From Macrocystis pyrifera (taxonomy: Eukaryota > Sar > Phaeophyceae > Laminariales > Laminariaceae): 64,000 nt of DNA. This document shows positions 35,040 to 49,940 of this stretch, piece by piece; position 1 is the first letter of the stretch, and every line of letters begins with the position of its first letter. Where the stretch lies: assembly GCA_031763025.1 (NCBI GenBank), contig JASSKH010000004.1, positions 2,294,001 through 2,358,000 of the forward strand. Reading direction: 5' to 3'. The translations under genes and the position numbers were made by a program. The notes under the pieces are model-generated. The model made no database searches. It was given only the letters and a program-made list of their open reading frames with translations, and was not told the origin of the DNA.

Positions 35040-38000
35040 GGCTACTCGCCATGAGGTCTGTTATTTTCTATTTTATAGTCGAAGTTTGTAAACGTTGACG
35101 ATTTCAAAGCTTTCCTGCCTTTCCTTTTCCTGTAAAAAATACTTTGGTATTTTGGGTATTATTCCTGTGCTTTCCAAGCAGGTTTTTTTCATCATTGAAA
35201 CTGTTCAGGCGTGGTATCCCTACAGTACGTACCGTGTTTGACGCAAGTAGTCACCACTCTAGACAGAGAATACCAACACCAGTGTCAAATCTGCGAGATA
35301 TGCCAATGACGCGTTCTCCGATAGAGGTAGCACATTTTCGACAAAAATATTTTCAGAATGACGGGGCTCCTTCGCCTAAAATCGTCGGGATGCCAATCTT
35401 GTTGAAATAAATGCCTTTTTTGTGTAGGTGGGCCACAGAATTACTCATCCGGATGCAATATGATTTTGCTGAAGTCAGGTGTCGGGTGAGGTACTGAGCT
35501 CCTGATGTGAGGAGCCTCAGATAAAAGATGACCCCCCACTACTGTGGCATGCGTCCAATATTGGGTTGATACTCGCAGTTTTGCAATTTGCGTCCACCAT
35601 GCGTCCGTTGCGCCTGATGTACGATTGTTGTCGTAGTATCAATACTAGTAGTGCTAAAAAAAGCAGTAGTAATCGTAGAAATGGAGGTAGCTGTAGTAGT
35701 ACTGCTAGTATAAACGCTTTTCTCAAGCACACAAGGGCATGTATGGCTAAATACATATATTAGGTGGGTATGTGACCCCCCTGCTGCACTATTGCTGTCC
35801 CCGACAAAATGATCACCTATGCGCGTACGCGACTGGTCCTGCTGGGATTGCCGCATTCTTCTTGGTGTATACATAAACACTAGTCCGTTTGCAGAAAATG
35901 ATGTCGGTGTTACTTGCTGCCAATCGTAATTTACGGCACTATCTTGACCGAACAGAGCCGGTCTTGCACCGGTGCTTGTACGGCTTTTTGTATTTCCAGA
36001 ATTTGTCGCGAACTTACAGGCTTCTGCCAGTAGCCGAATAACAGCACCCCGGACTTGACTTCGTCAACGGGCAAGAAATACAGGCAAGAAGGAGCTCAGA
36101 TCTCGTCAGCAATAGCAAACTGAAGCTATGGTTTGCCGTATGCCACACATACGGGCCACAACGCCACGGCACGTCCGCCACATTGATAATTGGCGTGGCG
36201 GGTCATCCTCGCTTGCGTGGCAAGAACTTGGCCAAGACGGCCCTCTGCCTCCCACACCCACCTCGTGGTTACGCGGTACCACAGCAGCGCAGTCCACCAC
36301 TCGATAGTATGATCGTGAAGCGCGCGTTCGTAAAATACGCTATTTGGAGTCGTCTGCCTTTTGAGTAGCCAAAGGTGTAATAGGTTGGCTCTTGCCGCAA
36401 CCTCGACGAAAGGTTAGACTTAGTCGACAGCCCGTATGTGTACAAACATACCAGATACTAGCTGTACATATTTTTCGGCAGTACCCATAGCAACGCAACA
36501 AACCTATCAATTCAACCCTTCAAATAAAAACAAAAAGGGAACACGAGTGAAAATGCGCCACGCTGCGTAACCCAGAGCAGAGGAAGAAGGAGCAGTAGCA
36601 ACAAAAAAGGTAGTAGCAACGGCAGGTTTGCGTATAAAGGCATTTACTATCGTGCCATGCTGCTGCTGCTTCTTCGTGCGTACAGCGACGTGAGAAAAGC
36701 AGGAGGGGTGGGGGGGGCTCTATGTCATGACTACAGCAGCAGTCGTCCAGCAGCTCGACTACATATAAACACAAGACTTTTCCACGCCGGGAAGTTTTGT
36801 TTTCTCCGGAACTATCAACACGCTCGTAGACATCAGCTTCTTCGACGACATAGCTTTGAGCTCGACCCTCGACATAGATTCATGCCACGGTCAACCCGTT
36901 CCATGTTGGCTGAGGCAAGGAAATGGGGGCGACGGCCTTGAAGTTGATGGACGAACGTTCGTTACATTCAAGACGATGTACCGATGTATATCGACCTTCG
37001 ATCTCGGCACAAAGTCATGACACGACTTCTTCCGGTTTTGGCTTGCGTCGGAGTGTACTACTGATGAAGCTTTGTGTGCAAAATACAGAGTAAGAGTATA
37101 CACAATAGTGTTTGCCTCGAGTTAAATTTGTTTGCACACTCGAAATACGCGTACGGACTCGTGGAGGGCGAGGGAAGATGGGGTGCATCGCAGTACGTGT
37201 GTAGTGTTTGTGTTAATAGGCGGGGGGCTTATTTATATCTATTAATAGCTACCCGATTGAAAACATTGTTTTATACATGACGAATGTTATTTCATTTTAG
37301 ACAGTCTTGTTGCCGGTTTTTATCTCCCTTTTCGATGTGGTTGTGTTCTCGCGAAGCCCGAGCCACGTCGACCGTGAGAAAGCAGAACTGTACCTGTTCA
37401 CAAGAAACACGTATTATATCTGACGCACAGCAGTCAGGTGAGCCGCACTGTGTGACCGCGCGCGAGGATGGAAAGTCATGTTCTTTCATCCAACTCTAAG
37501 CACAGCGGAAGTAGCAGGATTTGAACTCGAGGGGGAGTACAATGGATTGTTCTACCCTTTTCGAAGATATCACACCAGCTTCAATTTGTTCTGCGTTGGC
37601 TCAAAACTATGCGGGTACTGCTGTATTGTACATACCTACTCAGCAACAGCCGTGAACGTGCTTATTGCTGAGTTCCCCGGAGACGTTGATCTACAATAGT
37701 AGATATACTACTGTATTGTGTGCCATCTAAGACATGCATGTATGCGTGTGTATTAATGCTTGAATGTGCATGTAGGTTGTCTCTGTACGTGGAGAAGGCT
37801 TGCGTACAGCAATACGAGCACCGTTATACCAATCGTTTCCTGAAGTTTCCAAAAAATAAACGTTTCCTGGCTGGATATCGTTCAGGAAACGGCGGCGACC
37901 GACTTTTATCTCATTACCGACGTGAAGATGGCGAGCTTGACACTTGAACAACGTTGAAAAAATATTTACAGATGTTGACTCTGTGTCGATATCGCTGTCG

Positions 38001-41000
38001 ATCATATAACAAGTATTCTGCCTGCAATCTGGTGCAAGTAGTGGAAGACGGTGTACTCTTGTGGAAGTTTCATAGTTATTATGGAAGTATATCCCGGTTC
38101 CATGGGACTAGGTGGAAACTTCCATTGAATTACATACCAAAAGGAAAATCCTGCGGTGAACCCGCCTGCCTCGATGATATCTGGAAAGTTCCTGCCCACT
38201 GGGCTACGTAAGGGCTCATGCGACCGGCGTCGGCGCAGAAGCAAGCCACATCGCGAAAACGTCGTACGAGAAATTGGTGGCGAAATAACGACCTGTTAAT
38301 GATTGTTTTCAGAACATGGAGCGCCGTACGAAGGAGTTGATGTTTTGTATGATAGCTTGTACTGACGTTTCTTCTATTGGTTTCCTAGTTTTCCGTACAT
38401 TTCAAAATTTGCTACCACCAAAACAGTAACTGTTGCTGCCGCCCATTTACAGCCGATGTACCAGTAGCAGTGCTTAGGAGTAAAATGGAGATACAGTCGT
38501 AGTCAAGATAGTGCGATTTCCGCCTCACTCTGCAGTGTATTCTACCGTGGTGCTCATAGTCTACAGTACTACTTGCAACTGCATTTGTAGCAGCTGTAAA
38601 CAACTTTGGTTTCGTGCGTGCAACTGAAATACGTAGACAGAAAAAACCATATGGTAGCATTGGCCGTAGTAGAGCCTGCGTGCGTACCGCATGCGCTTTA
38701 TATCAGTCACAGTAAGCGTCCTTTCATCCGCAGGAGATACATTTCCCGATACCAAACAGCACGTCGAAAACCAAAGTGCATCGTAACCAATTGGTTGTGA
38801 AAACGGGTCGAACCATATGTCGCCAGTACTCGTAGTATGTTCAGCATACTTCGTATTGTCTAGGGACCTGCCATAACAGGTATAAGAACAGTCCTACATC
38901 AATAGTTTCCGGACTGACGTAAGTAGCACCGTCGCCCTCAATGTTGGATATTTGGCCTGTCTATACTACTACAGTAGTAGCTGTGCTTCAAAACATTCGA
39001 ACATTAGCGGGTATAAGCGGAGCGGCGGCGGGCATTTGTCCGTGTAGCGGTGTGAAGCCACCTTTGCGAAGCACAAGTATATAAATACGGGCTCAGGTTC
39101 GGCCGGACCCCGATTCATCTCAAATCTGTAACGCTTTTCTTGTCTGAGCAGCGTCGACAATACGCCAGGTTCCTCGTGGCTTCAAGCTTGACGACAAGCC
39201 GGACAAACGATATCATGTCAGAAAAAGGGGCATTGTCTTTGCCTTGCATTCCAAGGATGTTGGGCGTCGTCGGTCATTACTTGTGGACTGCGAGATCATA
39301 TGTAGAGCTGATGATCCACAACGGTAGTATAGAAATATGAACGACCGTAATCGTACACTTTTTTATACACATGCATGTATTACCTCGACGAATGGTGAAA
39401 CTGACGCAGGTGACATCCACTAAACGGTTGTGTCGAGAAGTTGGCACGTACGTGCCTCCCCGAAGTTATGTAGCGAAGTACTGGAGAATCCAGCGCATCG
39501 TTCGATCATGAAGACCTTCGTGAATTGAACCAGTTAAAGGCATTGCAGAGCGGTAGTTGATGTAGAAACTTCGCACTTGCTCATCTTGGTATGGCACCCT
39601 TTGCGCAGAAACACCTTGACGCTGTATAATGATGAAGATGTCATCGATGGAACTAGCAAGTCGCGTATGTGTATCCTAATCTCCACTGGAATAGCCCAGT
39701 TTCTTTCAAGTATAGGGTGACCCACAGTGTAGCCTAATGTGATCTTTGGATACTTCAGCTCGTGGCTGATGTTGTAGAGTTCACGCCGACGTCAAATAAC
39801 GCGATATACGTCAGTGTTCATCGAACATTGGGCAGAATATTCTCATTTTACGCAGCTGTTTCATGCCGTCCTGTCAGGTACACGAGTGATAATTCTTCAA
39901 ATGTACAATATTTTCAGAGCCTGGTACACGAAAGTACAAGTAAAACAGATTATTTTCCCAAACCACTTGCGATACTCACATAACTAACTGTTTCACAATT
40001 CGGATTGAAAATTTACCAAGGCAGATACTGCGGGATATCCCTTCCCTATTTCCACAAACGCGGTCATCAGTAGATCGCCAGAAGGTATGAACCCGGGTTG
40101 AGCGTGGGTTATAACTGTTATTTTAACTATACGATAACATATGCCTGGTCCGTGGTAGTTTATTCATAGTAACATATTCGGTCATTACAGTAGAAAAAAC
40201 GGATATGACTTTTGAGCGAGGAAAAAAGCGAGAAAACAGCACGGTGAAGAACTATTTGTTTATTCTTTCCATCACATCTATTACACAATATCATGTGACT
40301 CGCAGGTGAAAATTAGATAACACTTTCATCGAGTGAGCACGAAGAAATATATATCACAAACTAGTTGATGAGGGCAATACCTCCAACGACTTAAGCTGGA
40401 AAGTGAAAGGGAGAATGTAATATATACACATATATTGTAAGCCCACTTCGTCACCTGTCTCCCTTTCGTTGGCAAATCTCAGGTCGCATAGCGGCACTGT
40501 TCCCCAACCTCTATTCTGTACGTGATTGTTTTCGTCTTTGGAAGAGTTCGGCAGGTACTCTCCTAATAGGTTCGAGTCCAAAAGGACTTGGACACGCAGC
40601 TGTCATCATCTTGGCTGAGAAGATAAAAAAAATCCTCCATTGGATGGATTCAAACTGACCATAGCAACGTTTTAGTGCTTGGTAATTGCGAGGTTTAATG
40701 GCACTGGTGGAGAAGCGGAGGGAACCGGTGTTTATTGAAAAAATGAAAAGTCGTGATGTCTATGGTTCTTGGGGGAATGGTGTACTTTCACTGAAGCGCA
40801 CTCCTGCACGAAGTGAACATAGACTTTAAAGTAAGATTCTGTAGTCAGCACTGGTACGTGTATGTCATTTCGATCATGGGACACATTAATAACGTAAGAC
40901 TTTCCACAATATAAACGAGAATTTTCATCATGACTTTGCCGACAGTCAACTACAGGGTGCACTAGTGCAAAATGCGTTTTTGGGCCCTACGTGGTGCGGT

Positions 41001-43790
41001 GATCAGGGTAAATAAAGCACAGCTTGTAGTGAGGAGGTTTGATAAAATACTCAACCTCGCATCCTATGTTTAATTTTTACCTTTCTCCGTGTATCGTTTT
41101 TTTCTTCACCTTAACCACCGCGCTAGAAGTGACACCATCTTCCAACAGTCGTCCTTCGCGACAACAGTCAAACAATTTCAGCGTTGACGTTAGCGTCACG
41201 GCTTCGTCTCTTTGGACAAAACACATATCTCCGACACCAGTCGCATGATAGAATAGGGGTCGCTCGTTTTTGCCACACATTTCATACTGGGCGAGTCATG
41301 CCCAGCATCGTTCTCGATTTCAACAAGGTTCATCAGGAACCTAGATTGGGCCGTGAGGCCGTTCACTGGATTGACTGTCCACACGTTTCTCGAAGCTTGT
41401 TTTTCATGAAGTTAGGAGTTCTTCGAGCTAGGGCCTTTACCCCCCCCCCCCCCCCCCCCCCAAATGAAAGGGATACAACCTTTTCGGAGCACGCCTCGTG
41501 GTCTCTGCACTCCTCTCTCCTTCTCGGAGCATGTGCGCCGGGAGGACACGGAACCTTGTATTCGTATTATGATCTTCCACGGTTCCGAGTTTTGACTGCC
41601 TATGTGAAGTAAATACTTCAAAGGTCAACAATGAAATCGTGGAAATCGTCCAAACCCATATTTTAGCAAGCTGAGTGTCATATTACGATCGTGCGTATAA
41701 TGCGTTACATATGACCTGAAGCAAGATGTAGTGCGCCTAGTCATCGGAAACTAGTTTGCGGCTTAAATTCTTGTGAAGTACTTGATTTCGCTCGCCAGTA
41801 TAACCCATACGTCTATTTCCTTTAATGAGAGGAACAAAATGCGAAGCTGTGTATCTCAGGAAGTTTGTTTATATATTTGAGAATACTTTACACGCAATCA
41901 AATAGCCTGAGGGTTGCACATAGCCACAAGCAGTAACAGTGGTGAGTGCGTATCGATGTTTGGGCGCAAGCGGTATGTGTGCTTGTTGATTGTGTTTAGG
42001 GGCGAGTAGGGACTAACAATCACCGAGTAACGTCTGAATTGTTATCGCATATTCACAGGCTTCCTATTACGCATATCATACAGAGCTCGAAAACAAATGT
42101 TGTGCCCAGTGCCGAGTTTCAACGGGTTTCACCGACTCCCCAGAGATATGGTCCAAAGCGGTATAAAACCAAGGACTGTCTCAAAATCCTCATCCCGTCT
42201 GAAACGTCTTTGATCGTGCTGGGGCTCTCAGGGCAGCGCAGTGCGGAGCTACGTTTTGCATATCCGTCCGTAGACGTTCCCTCTTCATTCATGCCGACGA
42301 GTTGCAGCTTTCCCTCAGCAGTAATGGAACGGGGATAGCGGAGAAAGATCGCTTCCTTCTTTCAACGTGTCCAACCTCGCATTAAGGGCCGAAGCATTCA
42401 TTAGAAAGGAAGTTGGATGCTGATATCACAAATCTTCCGCTAGAATGTATCAGATATTCGGTGTTGCTATTGAGACACGGCTGTACCAAAATCACCATTT
42501 CTTACATTTTGGAAAGGTTTCGAAAATAAAATATGATCCGCCCCTCCTCTAGCTATTGCTTTTTCTGCGATCAACGTGTTGTGAATGATCACTGAGTAGT
42601 ACGGCCAGTCTATTAGCGAGGGCGAGGAGTCCAGTGGGAGGCGACTCGAAGAAGGGGGCTGGATTGTATTTTCGAGGCATTGTCATCCAATTTTGTTTGG
42701 GAATTCGATTTTCAATGTCGTCTTTAGACGCTTCATAGCGCTCTAGAAATTCGTTTGTTTACTACGTAGTTGTTTTTTCAGCTGGGGAGGAACAATTGCG
42801 CACAAAGGCGGAATGATTGCGCTGTTGGCGTTTCATTCATGCCTTGCACTTCAAATAGTTTATTGCGAGTCTTCGGTGTTTGTTTCTTCGTGTCGAATGT
42901 CCGTAGTCGAAAGGGGTTATTCAACTCATGTGGCATTTGTTGGTGCAGAGTGATAAACATACAATTGCGGTGCTAGAGGGTATTCATAGAAATGAGATAT
43001 AATGATAACTTATTTAGCAACATGTGTGTGATACATCTAATGCGAAAAAATACCTTAATGAGGGTTATAGCATACAGTAATGGGCCCGTACAATGGCGGT
43101 ATGCGACAGCCAACAATATCGCCAATTTGCATAGCGGTAACCGACACTATTCGACACGCTTCCACACTGGTAAACCTCGTATGTGCTACGCCATCTTACA
43201 GGAAATCTAGCACTCACCTACCGGCACTACTCGACCGACACCACAAGGAGACTGCTCTGTTTGAAAAAAGGCAAATTATATGGCAAATGTAGCAGTGGCG
43301 TTCAATATCTATCGTTTAGTACGATAATAAGCACTGCTCGTGTTTTTTTTATGAGTTTTGAAACGTCCTTGACCTCTTGCGTGCCAATCGACCTTGTGAA
43401 GATATCTATGTGGCAGGTGATTTCGAAAAACAGTGCCTCTACCCGGGTCAGTGAAACTGAGAACTTTGTCCAAACTCATAGTTTCAAGCTTTGTGTACTA
43501 CCGCTGTCACGCGTGCCGCGGTTTCGATCGGACCTCGTCAAGGATACGGACTTGAGGCTCCGGTAAGGAAATGGTAGCAGGGTTTAACACGTGTGAAAAA
43601 CCGGTAGTAATTGCTTCGGCACTTGATTTTTATTTTATGAAGAAAATAAAGGGTTGGCAAGGCAGTTTTACGAAGAGGTCAACAGGAAATCTTTACAAGG
43701 CGAGCAGTAATAAGTCGGATGTTTGCAGTCATATGAGTGTGGATTTTTGTTTCTGTTTTTGCTGTCTCCTACAGTACGCTACAATATAAA
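35040..43790. other. Long gene-poor stretch
   Basis: Nearly 9 kb without a recognisable gene. It holds TAG-type triplet DNA (35610-35710, 38400-38600), the C tract at 41440, a 9-bp inverted pair GGAAGTTTC/GAAACTTCC near 38063 and 38111, and many short frames with no motif. A 142-codon frame at 41184-41612 is produced partly by the poly-C run. Confidence 0.5.
41440..41461 (+). repeat. 22-nt C tract
   Basis: An uninterrupted poly-C run. Length in the assembly is likely unreliable. Confidence 0.9.
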
Positions 43791-43793
43791 TAA

Positions 43794-46700
43794 TGATGTA
43801 TGTGTCGAGGCTCTGGCTCTGTGAAGAGAGATTGCAGATGTGGCACCGAAGTGTCTGTGAAGATTACTTGTACGAAGAAAAAACAATAAATGGTTTGAAA
43901 TAAGCGCTTATGTGGCCATCATGCAAGGATTCTTGCTCTCCGAGATCAAACGGAGATAAGGAAAGGAGAGGAGACAAGTTGATAAGATGAAGGGAATAGA
44001 GTTCAGGAGTGGAGGAGGAGAGGAGAAGACAAGGAGGAGTGATCGAGGTAGGGCCGACCTTCGCCTTATCATTCGGTACAATGCCAACGCTACGGGCAGA
44101 GTAGCTATCTTAAGGGCTGATATCCTTGCTGACAGTCCGTCTTATAGTAACATTCCTCAATACGTACGGTGGAAAGTTAACGTACGGCTGTTGTACTGAC
44201 TGGCGGACAGTCTTTCCTATACCAACATTCTTATTGGTGACCTATTAATAGTGCATCCTATAGCAATATCCCTAATGGTGAAGTAGCTGTCCTGCTATAC
44301 GTATGGTCAAGGTCTCGACAAAGGTAAGTTGAACATACAATATACCGTACTACGAGTAAGGCAGAGTCGTAATTCATCCGCATTTTGCCTTTACTCGAAC
44401 ATCCAAACTATGGTACTCGTATACTTGTATCAGTGCGTATTGACTGCACATCACAATAGATGCGTATGAATCTCAACATCAGTACGCAAACACCCCCCCG
44501 TGATGTCAGCCAGTAGCTAGCGCTTACGGTGTAGAAACCCGAAAGTCATATATCAGAATGCAAATATACAATACATTGAGAGACCTGCGTGATGACAGCG
44601 GTAACATGGAGAAATTGTGAACACAAAAGCGCAGGTCCGTGTAAGAAAAAATCTGGCGCGTATTGCTGGAGGCTCTTCTGTTTCCTAACGCAGCGCCGCG
44701 TCGTTTTTGTTGTTGCCGCTGGTGATAATCTTCATGTTCAGGAAAAAGAAGAAGAGAGTACAACGCAGTCACTTGGGTAATAGGTTGTGAAGTTATGCTG
44801 CTGGTGATGACAATAGTAAATGTAGAACCGATGATAATAATGAGTTGGCTTCGGCTCGACGTGTTGTCTTGATGCCGTGATGCCCCTTGAGCAAGCTGCA
44901 AAAATATTCCCGTTTTCGTTTTGTGCATAAAACGGCTCAGGGATCATGGGTAGGGGTCGAGAAATATTATTAGGAAAATTGAACTTCCTCCTTGCAAGTT
45001 CCCCCTTTGGTCCGTGGGTCGTACGGGGACTCCAAATATGACTGGGTTGGTCGCAGAGGTGATTATCTTAGGTTGCCACTGACGTTGAATATGGGCTAAC
45101 GTGTAGAATTTTGTGTAGCACTGGCTGCTGCTGAAGAAACGTTTTGGAATTGAAATCGTCTTTCTTCTTAATACACGCTGTGGCGTTTTACGTGCATTAC
45201 GATATGTTTTTTCGGGGAAGGGGGAGAGCGACGTAGACTCTACGTTGTGTGTGTTGTCTATAGGCAGTGAACTTCGTCTTTATACTATCAATACCAGACG
45301 AATCTCATGCATCCCTGCTCGTCATAGTACACATTGAAGGGTACCACTTCCATCGGACACGCTGCGTTGAGTATCTTATGTGTGTGTGGTCGTTCTGTGC
45401 CGTCAGGGATCATATTCTAGAGCAGCTAGCTGTAGTCGTACATAATGAATTTCTAGCTTTTTGTTTCCTATCTTTGTGACGACACCTCCACAACCCTTCA
45501 CTTTCATCGAATTTGCGGCACTGCCAGTCTATGCGGATCGTACAAGGTAATCAAACGTGAAAACCAAGTTTGCAATCGGATTTTATCTCGAGCAGATATG
45601 CACTATTGCTTGAAGTCGACTTTCAACTTTAAACAAAAAGATCTTGACCTCTACCAGAACACAGGTGAAGGAGCCCACTGTAAAAGTAAATATCAGGAGA
45701 ATAAGAAATTTGACAGTGGTTGTACTGAATTCAGTACAGAACATACTTTTTGGCGAAATAGAAATTTGGGCTGACCCAGCATTCCTGTTTCATATTATTT
45801 CTCACTATTATTATGTGTTTCGTATTGTAGTTCGCACGATAAAACGCCTCTATAGCACCAAAAATCCTCTGCGTTTCGGCAAATATGTTTTCCGTCTCTG
45901 GGCCAGGTTCAGCAGGCAGGATACGCCGTTGCTCGTCAAAATAAGGATTCAGGGCTGATCTGAGACCATCTGCGCTTGCGGTGTGCGCATTCCTGGCAAC
46001 TTCAAGATTTCTCCATCGGTGTACGACCACCGTTCTCTCAACTCACCCCCCCCATGGCGATGTCCACCCGCAATGCGCGGACTCATATCTATGCCCATGC
46101 CCCCCCATCGTCCCGGCCTCGACAATCATGGTGGATGACGCCAACGAATCTTGTATTGAGAGGTTGGGGGGAAACGTTCGAGGAGTGGCCACGGCAATGA
46201 AGAACTTCCTGGGTGGTGCTTGCTGCATCACCCGCTTGACGACCCCGCGGCGACTTTCATGATCGGGGGCCATGCGCGTTTCGCAAACACCGAAGCATAG
46301 CTTTGTAGTTGGCTGGCTATCTTCCTGTTGATGGAAAATACGAAGAAGGTGAAAAGAGATCGGTGCAACAAGAATATGAGGGACGCAACAAGAAGTCAAG
46401 CAAAACGTTGCCGCGACATCGGTGATTGGAAGAGGGACGCTTGCATCAGAATTGTCAGACTTCACCATACGCCAAAAAACAGTAGATGCTTACACGCATG
46501 CCGCCATCCTTACGAAGATCCCCCAGCAAATGACCAATGACTCACCTGCTCCCTTTGCGGCGTTCCCGGTAGGAAGGTCCTCATTGCCTTCTCATCATCT
46601 CTCAGCGGTGGCTTGTCAGATTCCCTCTGCGGATGATATATACGCCACACAACGCTAAATCATTGAAAAGGCAGGTTCAGCAGACTTTCGCCGTGTTTTG

Positions 46701-49700
46701 TCTTGGCGTACGCCCTGCCCCCCTCTCAGCAAAACCTCCTCTTTCCTGGGAAGCACGCTCGCCTCTACGGCTGCATCAAACCCGTCGTCACCGTCTCGTG
46801 CGAGTCCCTGCAGGTGGGAGGTAGGGCGCCGGTTCGGGGCGTTGCGCCCTGCCCTGCGGCAGCGTTTACCGCATGTCGTTCCGTGCAACGCTTGCTCGTC
46901 GTTTGCCTGGCCTTTTATCACACAGGTATAGGCGACGACTTGGCGTAACGGACGAAAGCATTTTGTAATGTTTCCCTCATGCTCTTGACCGCTGCCCACA
47001 GCCCGACCAGCTGCTTCCGAGCTTCCCGGTGACAGAGAGCTTCACGCGCGGAGAGTAGCTGATGCTGTACAGGCACACCTGTCTCGAGGATAGGGCGTAG
47101 GCGAGATGTGCGGGGGCGTGGACGATGGCGGGAAGGACGAGGGTACGTCTGTGTGTAGCACTTGATGGGCGCTGGGCGTTGTGGTTACGTATTGCAATAC
47201 CGACGTATTCAATGATAGAGCTTTGATCGGCCACCGTATTTCCTGAATGCATTTCAAACCAGGCGCCAGGTCCTCAGGTGCAGGGAACGCAGAGGCGAGG
47301 AGATGGCATACTTCGAGGCGACCATCGCTTTGCGTGTAACGACCGAGGTGGAGACATCATGCAACCTTAGTCCTGCTGTGTGTCGTTTAGAGGAGCGTCT
47401 TTTGCAGCCCCATGCGTACCCAAACATTATTGAAACAAAATTTTCGTGGAACCCCCTTGAACCCCGAGTTGGAGCTTGGACTGAGAAAGTGGTGTGCTTG
47501 CAATGTTGGAAAGCTCACGGTGCACAAAGCTGGTCCATGCACCGGCTGAGATCTTGGTGCGAGATGCTTGATGAAGGATACGGTGGTGGTGCTGTTGAGC
47601 TCGCGTCTGGTGAGAGCTTAGGCGTCAATAGTGTGGTGTCAGGTCCTGTGCCGATGCGTTTCGAAAAGCAAAAGTTGGATTAAGTGCTGTGAAGAAGTTG
47701 CTGTCGGAACGGCTCGATGTCTGATCCACCCGTACGTCTGCTGGAAGATAAGCGGGTGTGGGTTCGATCGTGGAGACTTTACCTTGTGGTTTGGGTAAGC
47801 CACGTCGATGCTACCAGATGATTGCTCCGGGTGGTGATGTTGCCGTCGTACAGGAGTAGTCATTGCAGGTACTGCGATAGAAGCCGCACGATTTGTCGTA
47901 ATAGTACCAGGTGCCAGTGCCTTCATCAAATACGTAAGTAATGATGTTGAATTCGTAGTCCCTGCAATGAACAAGATGCCAACATTCCACTGAGATCGTA
48001 GAGATGAAGCGAAAATGGCCGTACGAGTAGTATAGCAGGTTTATATCGTGATTAGGTCGTGGTAGTCACAGTAAATGTCGATAAAGATGATGGAGTAAAT
48101 GCAGCTGGGCGGCGTACCTCCATCGCTGTTATAAGGTATAGTCGGTGACGTTGAATCGGCCGTTCTGTTGACCGTAGCTGAAGTGATGGCTTACGCCATA
48201 TTTTCTTCCCAGTTGTTGAACGATGTACGCGCTATTGTCGTGTTGATTCCTCTAGTGCAGGTTACACCAAGAGTGCCTGTGTAAAAGGAAATGCAGTTTC
48301 CTCATCAAATCATGCGTGTAAATCGATATTAAACTCGATAACCTGGCTTTGTGCAGTGAGCAGATCACTACTGCTACTTGTAGACACATGAGTAGACGCC
48401 CTCTCGCTATGAGCAAAAACCTGTTAAGCAAAAGTATTGGTCGAGTAGTATTTCCAGGTCCAAATTCGGTCCTCCCGCTTGCAGTGAGCCGTTGCTAGAA
48501 ATGGATGCATCGTATAGGCGTGAAAGCCCCGTCTAGGGAGGAGGCGGTTTTCATGGTACTACGCTGAGTAGCCGCTCCGTCAACGACGTAGCTGCGTGTG
48601 TTACAGAACGTGTAGGTCTTGAAGAATGCATTTGAAGAAGATGTTTTGCCGTACGTCCCGCTCGACGTCGTGAAAACTGCCTGAAAATTAACTTCGCTCG
48701 TGATGGCGTAGAAACAGTCTTGGAACGTTCTTCGTACTTCCAGCGTGGAAGTAATGTGGAAACTTGCTTCGCGTGTGATGAGCAGAAATAATTGCGTGAC
48801 GTGTTCCGCGCTTAGAGCTTCAAAGCAGTATTGAAATCAATGCTTTGCGTGTGATGGCACAACAATGGTTGCGTGACATATTTTGCGTCTACAGCGTTAA
48901 AAAAACGTATTGTGTACAGGTACGAGTTTCGCGCGTGGAAGCGTGAAACGGGACTTATTACTCGTACGTGTTACGCGCATGAATGCGCGCCAGCAGTCCC
49001 CTTTCCTGCTTCACCCGTGCGAGCGTGAAAGCAGTCGTACTTGTAGTAACCCTGTCGATGTCGATTATTCAAGTTCGATGTGGGTGCCGTCGGGTCAATA
49101 CTAGTCGCCTGGTTGTTAGACAACAATCTCCATTCCTCCGCACTTGAAAACCTGATGGACTTGCTTCGCAATTCCTGTAGAACTTGTCGAACTAATGGGC
49201 ACGTTGTTCCGTGGTGCCGGTCGATGTGTAGATCAGACGCCAACCCTAATAACCTAAAATAATGATGCATATGTCGAGGCTAGGTCTCTGTGAGGAGAGA
49301 TGTCAGATGTGGCACTGAAGTGTCTGTGAATATCACTTGTACGAAGGAAAAAATATGTGGTTGAAATTCGCGATTATGTGGCAATCATGGAAGGAATCTT
49401 GAAGTCACAGATGACGAGGGGAAGAGAAAGGAGAGGCGAGACGTCAAGGATATAAAAGGAGAGGAGTAGAGGAGTGAAGAAGGAAAGCATGAGAAACGGA
49501 GGGGTAGTCGATGTAGGGCTGACCTTCGCCTGGTCATCCGATACAATGCCCATGCTACGGGCAGATATACTAATCTAAGGGCTGACGTACTGGCTGACAG
49601 TCCGTCCTATAGAAATATTCTGCAAGCTAATGTACGGCTGTTGTACGGACTGACTGACAGTCTGTCCTATAGCAATGTTCATAATGGTGAGCTAATCCGC

Positions 49701-49940
49701 CCTATAGCAAAATTCCTAATAGTAACCTAGCTGCCTTGCTATACGTATGATCAGCGTCTCGACGGGGGTAAGCGTTGAACATACAATTTATCTTACCTCG
49801 AGTATGACGGACTCGTATTATATCCGCATATTGCGTTTACGCCAATATCCAAACCAAAGCACTCGTATACTTGTATCAGTGCGTATCGACTGCACATCAC
49901 AATAGATACGTATGGATGTCAATATCCAAACGCCAACAAC
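43794..49940 (+). mobile_element. Old LTR retrotransposon, broken
   Basis: Two direct repeats of about 700 bp bracket about 4.8 kb. The 5' LTR is about 43794-44493 and the 3' LTR about 49263-49940. Both start TGATG and share many blocks (GTGTCTGTGAA, GCTATACGTATG, ACTCGTATACTTGTATCAGT). Orientation is taken from a TATAAAAGG box in the downstream LTR. The interior holds only fragments without recognisable gag or pol, including an unplaced 126-codon frame at 47303-47683 and coding-like pieces at 45980-46660. The LTRs differ at many sites by eye, so the insertion is old. It is broken, with many breaks. Target duplications could not be fixed. Confidence 0.7.
48674..48985 (+). repeat. Tandem repeat, about 76-bp units, within the LTR element
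   Basis: Four diverged units start with a (TTCGCGTGTGATG)-type stretch near 48690, 48764, 48840 and 48918, with (TTGCGTGACRTRTT) in two of them. They fall in the interior of the LTR element. Confidence 0.6.

Noticed and set aside
40630-40700. tRNA-like 3' half (AGTTTGAATCC) on the minus strand
   Set aside because: No cloverleaf; only the T-arm word is present.
41184-41621. 142-codon plus frame and overlapping minus frames
   Set aside because: Created largely by the 22-nt C tract, giving Pro or Gly runs in all frames.
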